Below, in pieces: positions 11,869 through 24,102 of a DNA stretch of 64,000 nt (the stretch's first letter is position 1; each line of letters opens with the position of its first letter). Source of the stretch: Laburnicola sp. R22_1 (Eukaryota > Ascomycota > Dothideomycetes > Pleosporales > Didymosphaeriaceae); assembly GCA_014281115.1 (NCBI GenBank), contig JACONQ010000005.1, positions 2,666,001-2,730,000 of the forward strand. The letters run 5' to 3'. The position numbers and the translations under genes were made by a program. The notes beneath the pieces were generated by a model that had not been told where the DNA came from, did no database searches, and saw only the letters and a program-made list of their open reading frames with translations.

Positions 11869-12836
11869 TCAAACATCGACTCCGACGGCCATGTCGAGCA
11901 CCTCCACGTTGCCGCGCCCCTTGGTCTGGCTCTCAATGAACTCATTTAGTGTCTTGAAAGTTCCCGGCTCGACCAGGCCGACAGCCTCCCATTCGGAGCC
12001 CACGGTCTCCTGGCTCTCGACCTTTTCGAAGAAGGCTAGCAGCGTGTCTTTGATGTTTCTGACTGCCGCTTGCTGTTCCTCTGATGCGTCCTTTCCCTTT
12101 GCGAGCTTTTCTCCCGTCTTTACAGCCTGTTTGGTTATGGAAGTGGCACAAGTGATGCGAAGCTTCATCTGTATGCGTGCGACGGGTATCGGCTGATGTG
12201 CAATCAGACATTTGATGGCGTGGTTGGCTTGGGACTTGGAGTCCTTGGTCGCTACCACGCCCCTCCACTTGGGCAGAGCCTTCTCTTTCTCCTCCCCGTT
12301 TTCCGCCGTAGCTGCGTCCGTCTTGTCGGCTTGCTGGTTTGTGCCTTGCGAGCTGAGCTGATCAAGGGCCTTCTCGATCAAGCCTGAGGTGTATACTCGC
12401 TTGGTCTTGGGCTCGACCAACTTGGAGGCGACGATGTGGATGACTTCGTGCTTGATCCTGTCGAGCTCGGCACCCCTCTCCTTCTCTCCGACTTGGTATT
12501 CGCCATGCATGACTATCTCCTCGATGATGTCCTTTTGCTTCTTGTCCTTGCCCCATGCTTTCTCGATGTCGGCGTGGGGTGCCTTTTGGCCCTTGTTCAC
12601 GTTCAGAAAGATGCCCTCGATCTGGATGACATTGTCGATGTCCGTCTCGATCTTGTTGCGGTAGTCCTGGATCTTGTTTTTGTAACACGCGACTTCGAAG
12701 CGTTTCTTGCCTAAAATTCGTCAGTCGCGGCCGGTGGTGCGGGGTGGAGCGGGGCAGCAGTACCTTTTCGCATGCGCACCAAGGCCAGGTTGGTGAGCTT
12801 GATCTGGTTCGAGGGCGTCTTGATTCCGACGGGCAT
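11869..12836 (-). CDS. SDO1: Ribosome maturation factor SBDS/Sdo1
   Basis: Exons 12836-12764 and 12710-11869 (minus strand), separated by a 53-nt GT-AG intron, give 304 residues. Domain I begins MPVGIKTPSNQIKLTNLALVRM and continues across the intron with the invariant KKRFEVACYKNK. Domain II carries a KERGAELDRIKHEV helix and the family's ETKR-like PKTKRVYTSGLIEKAL. Domain III ends with EPGTFKTLNEFIESQTKGRG, matching the SBDS C-terminal fold. With the GTPase Efl1, Sdo1 releases Tif6/eIF6 from pre-60S subunits in the cytoplasm. Compared with human SBDS (250 residues) there is an extra, charged Gln/Lys/Glu-rich stretch of roughly 40 residues after domain II. It stands head-to-head with the carboxypeptidase gene across about 690 bp. 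Confidence 0.95.
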
Positions 12837-13521
12837 CTTGTCTGCTTTCGAGGTGCGCTGTGTGTGGCGTGGCAAGGGAAGTGCAGCTGAATTTATGAGA
12901 ACCTTGGAACTGGGCTGCCGTTCTCACTCAGAATGATTCACCGGCCCGTGCGGCCCCGGGGCAGCGGGGAACACGTGACGCAGCCTGTCTCTATATGCCA
13001 AGCCGCTAGGCCCCTTTCGGCCATGCAGGGACGACGCAAGCCCACGAAGCCTATGAACATGTACTGCATGGCAATGCGACCGACGCCTGTGGCCGCAAGC
13101 ACGCACAAGCTGGAAGACGGATCGCCTTCCTGCCGTGAATGCATCGCAGCGTCAAGAATGAGGCGCCGGCCGACCTGCGACACCAGGCCGTGCTCGAAAC
13201 GCAGAGGCCCTCGTGACGGCCTAGCGCCGGGCACATGCATGGATGCGGCTCCAGCCACCTGATAAGCTCTCCGCCGGTCGCCGCTGCGTCATCCGTTGCC
13301 TGGAGAAACGGAGAGCCGCCCGCGCCTTCCTACCTGCACCGTCCCAGAGCTCCTTCTTCCCTCGTCGCATCGCCCATCGGCTCTCCCTACCACCTACTTC
13401 ATCCATCTCTGCCCTGTCCATCGCTGTTGCCCTCTGTTCTGCATCCTCTCCCCCATCCCCCATCCCCGCCATCCCCATCCCATCGCCGGAGCTCGGGCAG
13501 CTCTAGCACTCGTTGGCCACC
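12837..13521. other. Shared upstream region of SDO1 and CPY
   Basis: A divergent intergenic region between two housekeeping genes. The CPY-proximal half is strongly C/T-rich on the plus strand (about 13380-13500). The CPY start has a near-ideal fungal context (CCACCATG). Confidence 0.5.
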
Positions 13522-15205
13522 ATGAAGGTCGCTACATCGGCGCTCCTCGTTGGGGCCGCGTCGGCCGCTGTCGCCCCGCCGCAGCAGGTCTTCAAGCTCC
13601 CCGAGCAGCTCAAGCCGCTCGATCCCGAGTCGTGGTCGAAGCCGCTGCAGAAGTTCGAGGAGTCACTCAAGTCGCTCACGAGCGAGGCCCGTCGCGTCTG
13701 GGATGAGGTGGCACTCATGTTCCCAGAGTCCTTCGACACGGCCTCCTTCTTCTCCATGCCTAAGCCGCACACGCGCAAGGCCGACAGCGAGTGGGACCAC
13801 ATCGTCAAGGGCGCCGACATCCAGAGCGTCTGGGTCGAGAATGCTCAAGGCGAGAAGGAGCGCGAGATCGACGGCAAGCTCGAGAACTACAACCTGCGGA
13901 CGAAGAAGGTCGACCCGAGCGTGCTGGGCGTCGACAAGGTCAAGCAGTACAGCGGCTACCTCGACGACGATGAGGAGGACAAGCATCTCTTCTATTGTGA
14001 GTACCTGCATGGCTTCCAGCGGTCGCAACCTATGCTAACGTTTGCAAGGGTTCTTCGAGTCCCGCAACGACCCAGAAAACGACCCCGTCGTGCTCTGGCT
14101 GAACGGCGGCCCTGGCTGCTCGTCGCTCATGGGCCTCTTCATGGAGCTCGGTCCCTCGTCCGTCCAGAAGGACGGCAAGGTCAAGTACAACGACTTTTCA
14201 TGGAATGCCAACGCCTCCGTCATCTTTATCGACCAGCCCGTCAACGTGGGCTACTCGTACAGCGGCGGCTCCGTCAGCAACACAGTCGCTGCTGGCAAGG
14301 ACATCTACGCCCTGCTCACCCTCTTCTTCAAGCAATTCCCCGAATACTCCAAGCAGGGTTTCCACATCTCGGGCGAGTCGTACGCTGGACACTACATCCC
14401 CGTCTTCGCATCCGAGATTCTCTCCCACAAGAAGCGCAACATCAACTTAAAGTCGGTCCTCATCGGTAACGGTCTCACCGACGGTCTGACCCAGTACGAG
14501 TACTACCGCCCCATGGCCTGTGGTGGGGGCGGCTGGCCCGCTGTCCTTGACGAGGCCCAGTGCCAATCTATGGACAATGCCTACCCGCGCTGCGCCAGTC
14601 TTATCGAAAACTGCTACAGCTCTGAATCCGTCTGGAGTTGTGTGCCTGCTTCCATCTACTGCAACAACGCCATGATTGGCCCGTACCAGCGCACTGGCCA
14701 GAACGTCTACGATGTCCGCCGTCCCTGTGGCGACAATGATCTCTGCTATGATGAGATTGACTGGATCAGCTCCTACCTCAACAAGAAGGAAGTCATGAAG
14801 GCCGTCGGTGCTGAGGTCAACTCGTACGACAGCTGCAACTTCAACATCAACCGCGACTTCTTGCTCCAGGGTGACTGGATGAAGCCTTATCACCGCGTCG
14901 TTCCTGGCCTTCTTGAGCAGATTCCCGTGCTCATCTACGCCGGCGACGCCGACTACATCTGCAACTGGCTCGGTAACAAGGCTTGGACCGAGGCTCTGGA
15001 GTGGCCCGGCCAAAAGGACTACGCCAAGGCCAAGATGGAGGATCTCAAGCTTGGTGGCGATGGCAAGAAGATTGGTGAGGTAAAGTCTAGCGGCAACTTC
15101 ACCTTCATGAGGCTGCACGCTGGTGGCCACATGGTTCCCTACGACCAGCCGGCCGCGTCGGCTGATATGTTGACGAGGTGGTTGGCCGGTGAGTTCTGGG
15201 CGTAG
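13522..15205 (+). CDS. cpyA: Vacuolar carboxypeptidase Y (serine carboxypeptidase S10)
   Basis: Exons 13522-13996 and 14049-15205, joined by a 52-nt GT-AG intron inside the Trp codon of a FYW/FFES segment, give 543 residues, about the length of Aspergillus CPY. The order is signal peptide (residues 1-17), propeptide of about 120 residues, then the mature enzyme starting near the [17 protein letters not shown] region. Catalytic triad by position: Ser near 268 in [10 protein letters not shown], Asp near 457 in [14 protein letters not shown], and His near 518 in [11 protein letters not shown]. The substrate-carboxylate-binding [10 protein letters not shown] block is present. It removes C-terminal residues from peptides in the vacuole. 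The ATG at 13522 is preferred for its CCACC context and because the signal peptide starts there. Confidence 0.95.
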
Positions 15206-16016
15206 AAATTGAATGGAGGAGTATTTGAGTTTGATATTAGACGAAATTTCGAGGACCTCGGTATGGGATGCATTGCTGGCGCTTGAAGGTCTGTCGTTGA
15301 TCTAATTGGATACCAACAAAGAGGGCTTTGGGTCATTATTGGAATATGTATCTATTACCGTGTGTCGCAAATTGAAAGAGAGACATGCACGTCTGTCTGC
15401 TACACACATTGCTCTTGAGAATTGAGCCTGCTTGATGCGAAATGGCGACTGGCAATGGCGCCACCCTTTTTGTTAGCTTTACCTACCCCCGTTCGCTATT
15501 ACTAGCCAAGGCCACAACAACGATCTCCACAATCAGCGAAGATGGGCTCGAAATGTGAATAGGTTGACATTGTCCTGCCTGCCGTGGTGGAGACGAAGTC
15601 CAGTCCAGGCCTGGCTCCTCCAGGGCTCCCCAAGATTTCGATGCCTGTTTCGGAGATGAAGAAATAGGAGGAGTGATGGTTATTCAATGGCACGAGTTGC
15701 AGTCAAATATACACGTAGTTTCGGGTGAGCCGTGCAAACCAAGGAACAATCATGCGGCATGACAAAAACAACCAGAGGCAGATAGATGTACGAGTAGTAA
15801 CAGATGAAGAACCAGGTAGATTTGTGTGATTTTGGTACAGGCTGTATACCCTATCCGCTAGTACCCCTCATACCATTTCATATCGTCCGAAGCGCATGAA
15901 GGCAAGCGTGAAAGCCAATGAAAGCCCTTTGATAACACCGTAAGTGCACCTCCCATCCTCGAAGCCTTGTCCCCGCACCACACAAAGCCCCAGCTGCCCA
16001 GCGCCAGCGAAAACAT
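15206..16016. other. Intergenic region between convergent genes
   Basis: 3' ends of CPY (+) and RPS18 (-) face each other. No further coding signal was seen. Confidence 0.5.
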
Positions 16017-17006
16017 TTATCCCTTCTTCTTGGACACACCGACAGTGCGACCACGGCGACCGGTCGTCTTGGAGTGCTGGCCACGTACGCGGAGGCCCCA
16101 GTAGTGTCGCAGACCACGGTGGGCACGGATCTTCTTGAGGCGCTCGAGATCCTCACGGAGCTTGCTGTCGACGCCGTTGGCGAGAATTTGGGAGTTCTTG
16201 CCGTCGACGATGTCGCGCTGCCTGTTGAGGAACCAGGTGGGAATCTTGTCTGTGAAGTGTCAGTGCCTGCCGCCTAGAGCAGAGGGGGTGTCTCGGACGT
16301 ACATTGGAGAGGGTTCTGGAGGATGGTGACGATACGCTCGAGCTCTTCAGAGGTGAGATCACCGGCACGCTTGGTAAGGTCGACGTCGGCCTTCTTGCAG
16401 ACCAAGTTGGAGTACCGGCGACCGACACCCTTGATCTTGGTCATAGCGTACATGACCTTCTGCTTTCCATCGACGTTCGTGTTCAACAAACGGATGATGT
16501 ACTGGAAGCTGTGGCGGGTCAGCATTACACTCATAATGCACATAGCCTCGCAGCACATGTCCCGAGGTCCACCAGTTCTTGCATTTGCCACTGCCAATCC
16601 TGTCCACAACCTGCACAAGTCAACCCAAACAGCAAGACATCCCATGACCATTGCATCTGCCGATGTGCTGCCTTGCAGCAATATCCCCACATGGGTTCGC
16701 GCCAACCTTGCTGTCTGGTTTCATCGTGCGAGCTGCTGTTCAGGTCGGCTGGGACGTAGGCAAGTGGTAGGCCTTCGAGGGTAGATATATAGAGCGATGA
16801 CTGCAGAATCTGCGGGCAGAGTGTACATACTTCGACTTCTCTCCGGTGACGAGCGCTGCCAACATGTCAGTCAATCTGTACGCGTGGATTCTACTGCGAT
16901 GCGATGCGCCTGCCCCTCATCCACAGCACTGCGCGCAGGCTGGTGATATCGAGGCGGCGGTAATCTTGCAGCGGTCGTATGCACGAGAGAGGGCATACTC
17001 ACACAT
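16017..17006 (-). CDS. RPS18: 40S ribosomal protein uS13 (RPS18)
   Basis: Four exons on the minus strand: 17006-17003, 16855-16831, 16508-16303 and 16249-16017, giving 155 residues. The first coding exon is only four nucleotides (ATGT), followed by a 25-nt exon, so translation starts MSLVTGEKSNFQYI as in other fungal RPS18. The third exon carries [16 protein letters not shown] and the KGVGRRY loop; the last carries [23 protein letters not shown] and the basic tail TVGVSKKKG. The protein sits in the head of the small subunit and contacts the P-site tRNA and the uL5/uL11 bridge region. The intron after exon 2 is 322 nt, much longer than most introns in this window. The 5' intron is 147 nt. Confidence 0.95.
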
Positions 17007-18931
17007 GATGGCGACTTATCGGTGCTCGTCGGTGATGTTGTCGTTGGCTTTAGCGAGGTCCAAGTGAGGTCGAAAAAGTTGTGTGCGCGAGACTGTGGGC
17101 TTGGCGAGCTGACATAAGCAAGCTAGCCGATCTGCAGAAACCGGACGTCGCTGTCACCTTCCCACCTGCAAGCGCTTCCATCTCCCGCTATCAAAGCCGT
17201 GTTCAGTCACAGCCACTTCGTTTCTTCTGAATTCAGCATTAAAATTTGCCACCATAACGTAGACGAACCCTGGAGAGAAGGCAGCTGGTTATTATCATGT
17301 AAAACTAGGCCCCGGATGCGCCCCAGTCTTCGGCATCAGGAACTGAGTTAACGTCCTGCGTTCACTTCGTTGGCTTCGCCTATGACGCTTTCTCGCTACT
17401 TTCGCACGCACTATGCTCGGGAAGACTGTCCACAATTGGGGTCCGAGACTCCAGTACGCGTCGATCTGCTCGCGCACCTCAATTTGGGACAGCTTGCAGT
17501 GTAGCGATCGTGTGCAGCCAGCACTGTTCTTACTAGCACCACCAAAGATCCGACCCATGTATCTTCGAGCGGTAGTCTCATATCCCCACCTGTGGGACAT
17601 CAGATGAACCCATCATGATTACCTTCAGGGTCATCAGCCAGAAACTCATACCTCCCAGATGTCTCAGGAGAGCTTGAAGCGAGGCTACATCCAACCCCAG
17701 ATAAGCCAGCAATCGGGAAGGGAAAGGCTCTGAAATATCTCAACCTTGAAGGATTAGCACTCGCCAATATTACGCTCAGGTTCGAGAACACGATCGGTCT
17801 CTGAAACCATACACAAGAAGGGCCTCGTCCGTTGATCAAAGAGGCTGGCAAATACGGCTATAGGGAAAGGGAAACTTTCTAGATCTTTATAGCCGTAATT
17901 GTCGTCCAAAGACGCAGCCTCTGTACTGCATCAAGGGGATGTTACCGCGGACAGAGCATGTCACAAACTCATGGACTGTTAACAGTGATCCTATAGGAAC
18001 CATTGCGCAAGTAATCAAGAAACGGAAGATTCTCGACAGAGATTCTATCTATAATATGACTCGTAAGCAACTCGAAGTCCGAAATTCGTGATTGAATCGC
18101 AGTCTTCAAGGGCCGCTTTTCCGTCATTGAATTTGTCACCGCCATTATTCGATTCCGTCTCTGGGGACTGTAGCAACGTTTTAAAGGACGTACTCTCACC
18201 ATCCGCAGAAGTCTCTGGCCGCTTCTAACCTGAGCGAATGAGCAGCCAAATTCGAACGTCTTCCCTCAGGTTCACTATTCACTTATTCCGGGCCTTTGAC
18301 CATCAGCGGCCACGCACCCACGAGGGTCTCTGAAGCCTGCGCCACTCTCGACCTGACTTTCTGCAGTGTCAGGCCACTCTGTCTCTCTCGCCGTGGCCAA
18401 TGTCATTCATTAATTCGCGTCACTCTCGCCGACAGCTTCAAATGAGCCATGGACTAGGACTCGATTCTTGCGGGGAGCACGGTTCGCAGCTTATGGCGTG
18501 CAACGGCACGTCGCTTAACCGCTTCCCTCTCATGAGTCACCACCAATTTCCGGCAAGCGGCGATAGTCCTGAGTTGTTGTATCTACCCGACGGCACAGCG
18601 TTGAAGGATAATGATACTGCAAGGGCGACTGGCGTGCTCGTACTCTCTGCAGCTAATGTCAGGACGCTGCCACCTTGATTGGGCGGGATCGTTTATAATT
18701 TTTTTGAGCCGTGCTCTTTCATTAATTGGATCCTAAACATCAAAACCCCTGGAGATAGCGGGGCACGCCTTCGAACCTTGCTTAGGAAGGTCGTCACCTG
18801 ACAACGTAGCTGCCTGGCTCCTTGCAGTGACAACCAAGATACGCGCACAAACTGGCACGACGGCCTTCTTGCTTGTTAACGTGTGTTTTGAAAAGACAGT
18901 AATCTCAACGCTCGCCCCTCCCATCTTCAAC
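17007..18931. other. Large intergenic region
   Basis: Divergent upstream sequence of RPS18 and the ABC transporter. Two open stretches on the minus strand (17600-17851 and 17969-18202) have a slightly protein-like composition but are separated by stops, match no family I know and could be remnants of a dead gene. A CT-rich stretch follows at 18330-18420. Confidence 0.4.
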
Positions 18932-21900
18932 ATGTCGCACTGCGATCAGGTCATTGGCCCTCGCGTCGACCCGTCGTGTCGCTCCTTTGACTTTACTCTC
19001 TACTTTCAGGACCTCTTCTTTGCCATAGCACCAAATGCCATACTTCTCGTCCTCCTGTTCTTACCAGTCGCGCGCCTCCTCAGAGTCCAGGATGTGGTCA
19101 GGCGCACAAAATCAGTCGCAGTCAAGGCCGTGAGTAAATAATTACATCCCGCCTCTATGTCCATATACCCCGAAACTAATCATTTTCGAACCTCCAGGCT
19201 CTTTATGTCTTATTGTCTACATGTCAGACAATCTTCCTGGCACTCAGATCTCGGCAACTACATCTGCACACCCCTGCCTCTGTCGCCGCCGATGTACTCG
19301 CCGTCGTAGCCACCCTCGCCGCCGCCAGCCTCTCATGGCTCCAACACCACCGCTCCGAGCAGCCCTCGACGCTACTTGCCATCTTCTTTGCCCTGATCTC
19401 CCTGCTCAACATCGGACGCGTCAGGAGCCTATGGCTCATACCGCATTCGACGGGACCGGCAGTCTTGCAGACGTTCGTCCTGATCCAGGGTGCCGGTGTC
19501 CTGCTCGTAGAGTCCCTTGGCAAGAAAAACGCCCTCAGGGCTCCTGAAAAGTTCCAAGCTTCCGGTCCAGAGCCATTTACCGGATTCTGGAATCTCGTCG
19601 GATTCTCTTGGCTTCTCGGGACTCTGCGGCGCGGATATCGTAGCATCCTCTCCGTCGACGACCTTCCAGACCTCGATTACCGCCTCGACTCGGAGACTTT
19701 GCGGGAACGACTGACCAGTACTTGGTCTAAGTGCAAGTGAAGCCCCTCCATATACGATTTGGACGAACTAACCCCCCTGAAGATGACAAGACAAAGAAAC
19801 ACAGTCTACTGGTAGCATGCTTCCGGGCCTATGCCCCTTCTTTCCTCTCGGCAATAATCCCGCGCCTCGTTTTGAGCGCCTTTAAATTCGCACAACCCTT
19901 CATGATCACCAAGCTTATTCGCTTCGTAGGTGACAAGGATGTGCCAGAAGACTTTGGCCAAGGCCTGATAGGTGCCTATTCACTCGTCTATCTCGGCATG
20001 GCTGTAAGAATGCTGAAATCTCTCCTGCCCATGTCGTACGTTGAGCTGACAATTGTAGGCATCGTCAGCGCTATACGGGTACATGACGTTTCGATTCATC
20101 ACCCGTCTTAGAGGCGGGCTCATAGCCCTCATCTACCAGCAGACTGTCGAGGCGCGGGCCGCTGACCTCGGTGGCATCGACGGCCTCACCCTTATGGGTA
20201 CCGACGTGGAGCGTATCGTCCTTAACTTTCGCATGATACACGAAGTCTGGGCATCGATCGTAGACATCGCCATTGCCAACTTTTTATTGCAGAGGCAGAT
20301 ATCTCTCGCGTGCCTTGTCCCGGGAGCTGTTGTCTTTGGTGAGTTCTCCACTACCTTCGTAGGTGTTTGGTGCCGTATTGTGCTAACATGTTGCCTTGTA
20401 GTATTCGTGCTGGCCACGTTCAAGCTGTCGCCGTTGGCCAAGGCTGCCCAACGGGTGTGGATCGAAAAAGTTGAGAGGCGACTGGGTATCACCACGGCCA
20501 TGATCGGGGCCATGAGGACCGTCAAAATGCTTGGGCTTAGCGAAAAGATGTTGAACATTATCAGCAACTTTCGCACAGTCGAAATCGCCAGCTCCTCGAA
20601 ATACCGCAAGATTCGCGTCGGCGTCCTCTTCTTCTGTGAGTTCTGAATGGCAGCCATTCGTACAAGTCGTCACTGACCCCCTGTGTCCATAGCTTGCGCG
20701 CCGCTGAACCTGGCACCGATGCTCACATTCGCCACTTTTTGCGCTTTAGCTGCCGCGAGGGGTGACAATTCGATTCTTGCAGGACAGGCATTCGCATCGC
20801 TGTCTCTGATCGCCCTACTTACATCACCCGCTCTGACTCTTATACAGACTATCCCCGCACTCATCCAATGCGTTAGTAGCTTTGATCGGATTCAAGAGTA
20901 CTGCAGTCAGCCTGTTCGACTTCATCTGGAAAACCCCAGCTCTCACCAGGCACCGATGGGAGACAACCGGACAGGTTTCAAAATGGGCCCGGCCACAATG
21001 CATCCGAGTGGACTTCAGACAACCGTCGACCAGCCCCTTATCCGTTTCCGCGACCAGGATATTGCGTGGGAGAAAGCTGGTCCTGCAATCCTCAAAGGCC
21101 TCAGAGCTGAGATCCATGAACGACGCTTCACGGTCATACTCGGACCTACAGGGAGCGGCAAATCGACTCTTTTAGAAAGTATACTTGACGAGTCAGTCTC
21201 TTTAAGCGGTGATACAGACCGGCGCTTCTCCACGGCTGCATACTGTGCCCAGGTGCCATGGGTAATCAATGGCAGCGTCCGAGACAACATCGTGGCCGAC
21301 GCCTCGGACCAAGTAGATGAAAAGTGGTACGCTACAGTTCTTTGGACCTGTGGGCTTGAGAGTGACATTGCCACATTCCGCCAAGGAGATCGTACTTTAG
21401 TCGGGGACGGTGGCAGCAATTTGAGCGGTGGTCAAAGGCAACGCGTTGTGAGTGCAAAAAATCGTGGCTGTTAAAATCGTGGAGCACATCTCTAATACGC
21501 ATAAACACAGTCACTGGCGCGCGCCGTCTATTCGAGGAAGAAGCTTATCCTCCTAGACGATGTATTTAGCGGCGTCGACGCCCGCAACACTGCACTTATA
21601 TCGGAACGGCTTCTGGGACGTGAAGGACTTCTTCGGAAAAATCTGACTACCATAGTGCTTGTTACTCATGGGCGTAAGTGGGCACCCTGTCTCAAACAAT
21701 AGGAAAGCAAGCCTCAGCTAACAGTCATGTAGCGTCCCTCGTATCCCTTGCTGATGATGCCATCGTTGTGGAGAACAGCACCATCACCGAGTTCGGTAGC
21801 ATAGACCTACTAAGAGTGTCAGGCGGTTATGTCGCCGGCCTCCAACTCAAGTCGGCGCCAGAGTCGGGTGGGACTGAAATATCTACGTCCGCCGAGGGAC

Positions 21901-24102
21901 CCTCGCACTCCGCGAATGATGCAGCCACAACTTCCGCAGAAGCACTCATGGAGCTTAACGAGGAAGCACAGGATCTGAAGCGTCAGACTGGTGATTTCTC
22001 CATCTACAGTTATTACTCCAGAGCTGCTGGTCATGGGACTATCGCCACGATGCTGATCATGATGGGTCTCTGGGTGTTTTGCACCGAATTCTCCGGTACG
22101 TTCGCTCGCAAATCAGTCATCGGGTGCGTTGCTTACACTTACAACGCGTAGTCGTCGTCGTTGATTGGTGGTCCGCCGCCAATGCAAAGAGACAGGGCCG
22201 CAGCGACGATGGGCTGTACCTAGGCATATACGTCGGATTGGGCTTCCTCGGAGCAGGTTTTATGTTTGGTGAATGTTGGTCAGTCTACTGCTCAAATGAT
22301 CGACAGAGTATCGTAACATGACTGACCCCTTCAGGATCTTATTTGTCACCATCATATCCAGAACCGCCAAGCACCTTCACGGAGATCTTCTGAAGACGAC
22401 AATGAAGTGAGTCAAAACGAAATGAAACACTCTGACTAAAGAATTGACTCGATGAATAGCGCCCCCTTGCGTTTCTTTCAGGAGACTGACGTTGGCTCCA
22501 TCACCAACCGGCAAGTCACAAGGTACACCTTGCTCGTTACAAGGACTGACAGCTTGCAGCTTCAGTCAGGATATGGAGCTAATCGGACTGGATCTTCCCA
22601 CTATCGGTGCCAATTACATTATCTGTAAGTCTAATCTACTCCATTATATATGCACGGAATGTTCTGGACCCCGCTAACCTAAAAAAAGCTCTGTATGAAT
22701 GCGCCGCCAAGGTTATTCTTCTCGCCGTCTTTGCCAAGTATCTATCGGTCACCTTGCCTTTGATTGCCGGAAGTGTCTTCTTCGTGCAGCGATTCTATCT
22801 GCGGACGTCTCGCCAGGTTCGACTCCTGGATATTGAGGCTAAAGGCCCTCTGTATCTACACTTTCTCGAGACGACTCATGGCGCCCACACGGTCCGCGCT
22901 TTCGGATGGCAACGTGCATTTATGCAGAAGCTCCATGCTCTGCTTGACCGGTCACAGAAGCCAGTGTATCTACTCTACTGCATTCAGCAGTGGCTTGCTC
23001 TGGCACTAGATCTCATCGTGGCAGTACTTGCGGCCATCCTTGTTACGATTCTAGTGGTTTGGAGGGACTCCTTCGATCCTGGAGCCGTCGGCGTCTCGCT
23101 CGTCACAGTAATGACTTTCAACCAAAACCTTACTTTACTCGTCAAAACCTGGACCGCACTCGAGACTTCGATTGGTGCAGTGGGAAGGGTCAAGTCCTTT
23201 GTAGAGAATACGCCATCGGAGGAAACAGAGTTGGGAATAAGCCAGCCTCTAGTTGCGCCCAAGGACTGGCCGACGAGAGGTGCAATTTCGTTTCGGAACG
23301 TAACGGCAACCTACAAGTATGTGGCCTTGTGCAACTAACGCCTCCTTTCGTGGCTGACTTGGTCGTAGATCTGGCGGCCATCCGGTCCTAAGAAATGTTT
23401 CTGTTGCCATAGCCGCTGGCGAGAAGGTGGCCGTTTGTGGACGTTCAGGTAGCGGAAAGACCTCGTTCATATTGAGCTTACTTCATATGATCGACTTCAA
23501 CGGTTCCGTCTCGATAGATGGAGTCGAGACGCAGAGCTTGATCCCATCGGATCTCCGTTCGCGCATCAACGTTGTGCCACAGGAGCCTTTTCTCATGCAT
23601 GGGTCGATACGATTCAACATTGACCCCATGGGTCAAGTACAAGACGAGGTCATAGTCTTGACACTGCAGCGCCTGAAGATCTGGGATAGAGTAATGGAGT
23701 GTGGTGGCCTTGATGTGCAGACATCACTATCCTCGTGGTCTGTGGGAGAGAGGCAGCTATTGTGTTTGGCAAGGGCGATGGTTCGGAAAAGCCAGATTCT
23801 GGTACTTGACGAAGCCACAAGCAGGTAAGTTGGTCGATAATTCACCTATCCCAGCATATCAATGCGCTTTAACTGACCCAAACCGAAGCGTCGATGCTTT
23901 CACAGAGTCTGTGATGCAGGATGTTGTTGAGAGCGACTTCTCCGCTCAAACTGTTCTGGCCGTCGTCCATCGGCTGCGGTACATCGAAAGATTCGACAAG
24001 GTCGCAGTCCTAGACGGAGGTGTACTCGTCGAGTTTGACAAGCCCAGCACACTGTTGGCGAGAGAGTCACTGCTGGCTGAGATGTACCAGGCCGGAAAAT
24101 AG
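18932..24102 (+). CDS. ABCC-type (MRP) multidrug transporter, 15 exons
   Basis: Exons: 18932-19129, 19198-19732, 19783-20003, 20059-20338, 20402-20635, 20693-21447, 21511-21673, 21733-22095, 22152-22278, 22335-22406, 22460-22510, 22560-22624, 22689-23316, 23369-23824, 23889-24102; total 1453 residues. The order is a TMD0-like N-terminal bundle, TMD1, NBD1, TMD2, NBD2. NBD1 has Walker A GPTGSGKST near residue 641, signature LSGGQ near 731 and Walker B LILLDDVFSG, where Asp replaces the usual catalytic Glu, as is normal for ABCC. NBD2 has Walker A GRSGSGKTS near 1255, an atypical signature WSVGE near 1352 (ABCC usually LSVGQ) and Walker B ILVLDEATSS. It should export conjugated or amphipathic compounds across the plasma or vacuolar membrane. 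Introns 2 (19733-19782) and 11 (22511-22559) are GC-AG with a GCAAGT donor; the others are GT-AG, most with CTAAC/CTGAC branch points. Confidence 0.92.

Noticed and set aside
11580..11945. Open frame on the minus strand below SDO1
   Set aside because: Overlaps the 3' end of SDO1, is Arg/His-rich with no domain, and looks like a shadow.
17600..18202. Possible dead gene on the minus strand
   Set aside because: Two protein-like stretches are separated by several stops and no family could be named; kept only as a note on the intergenic region.
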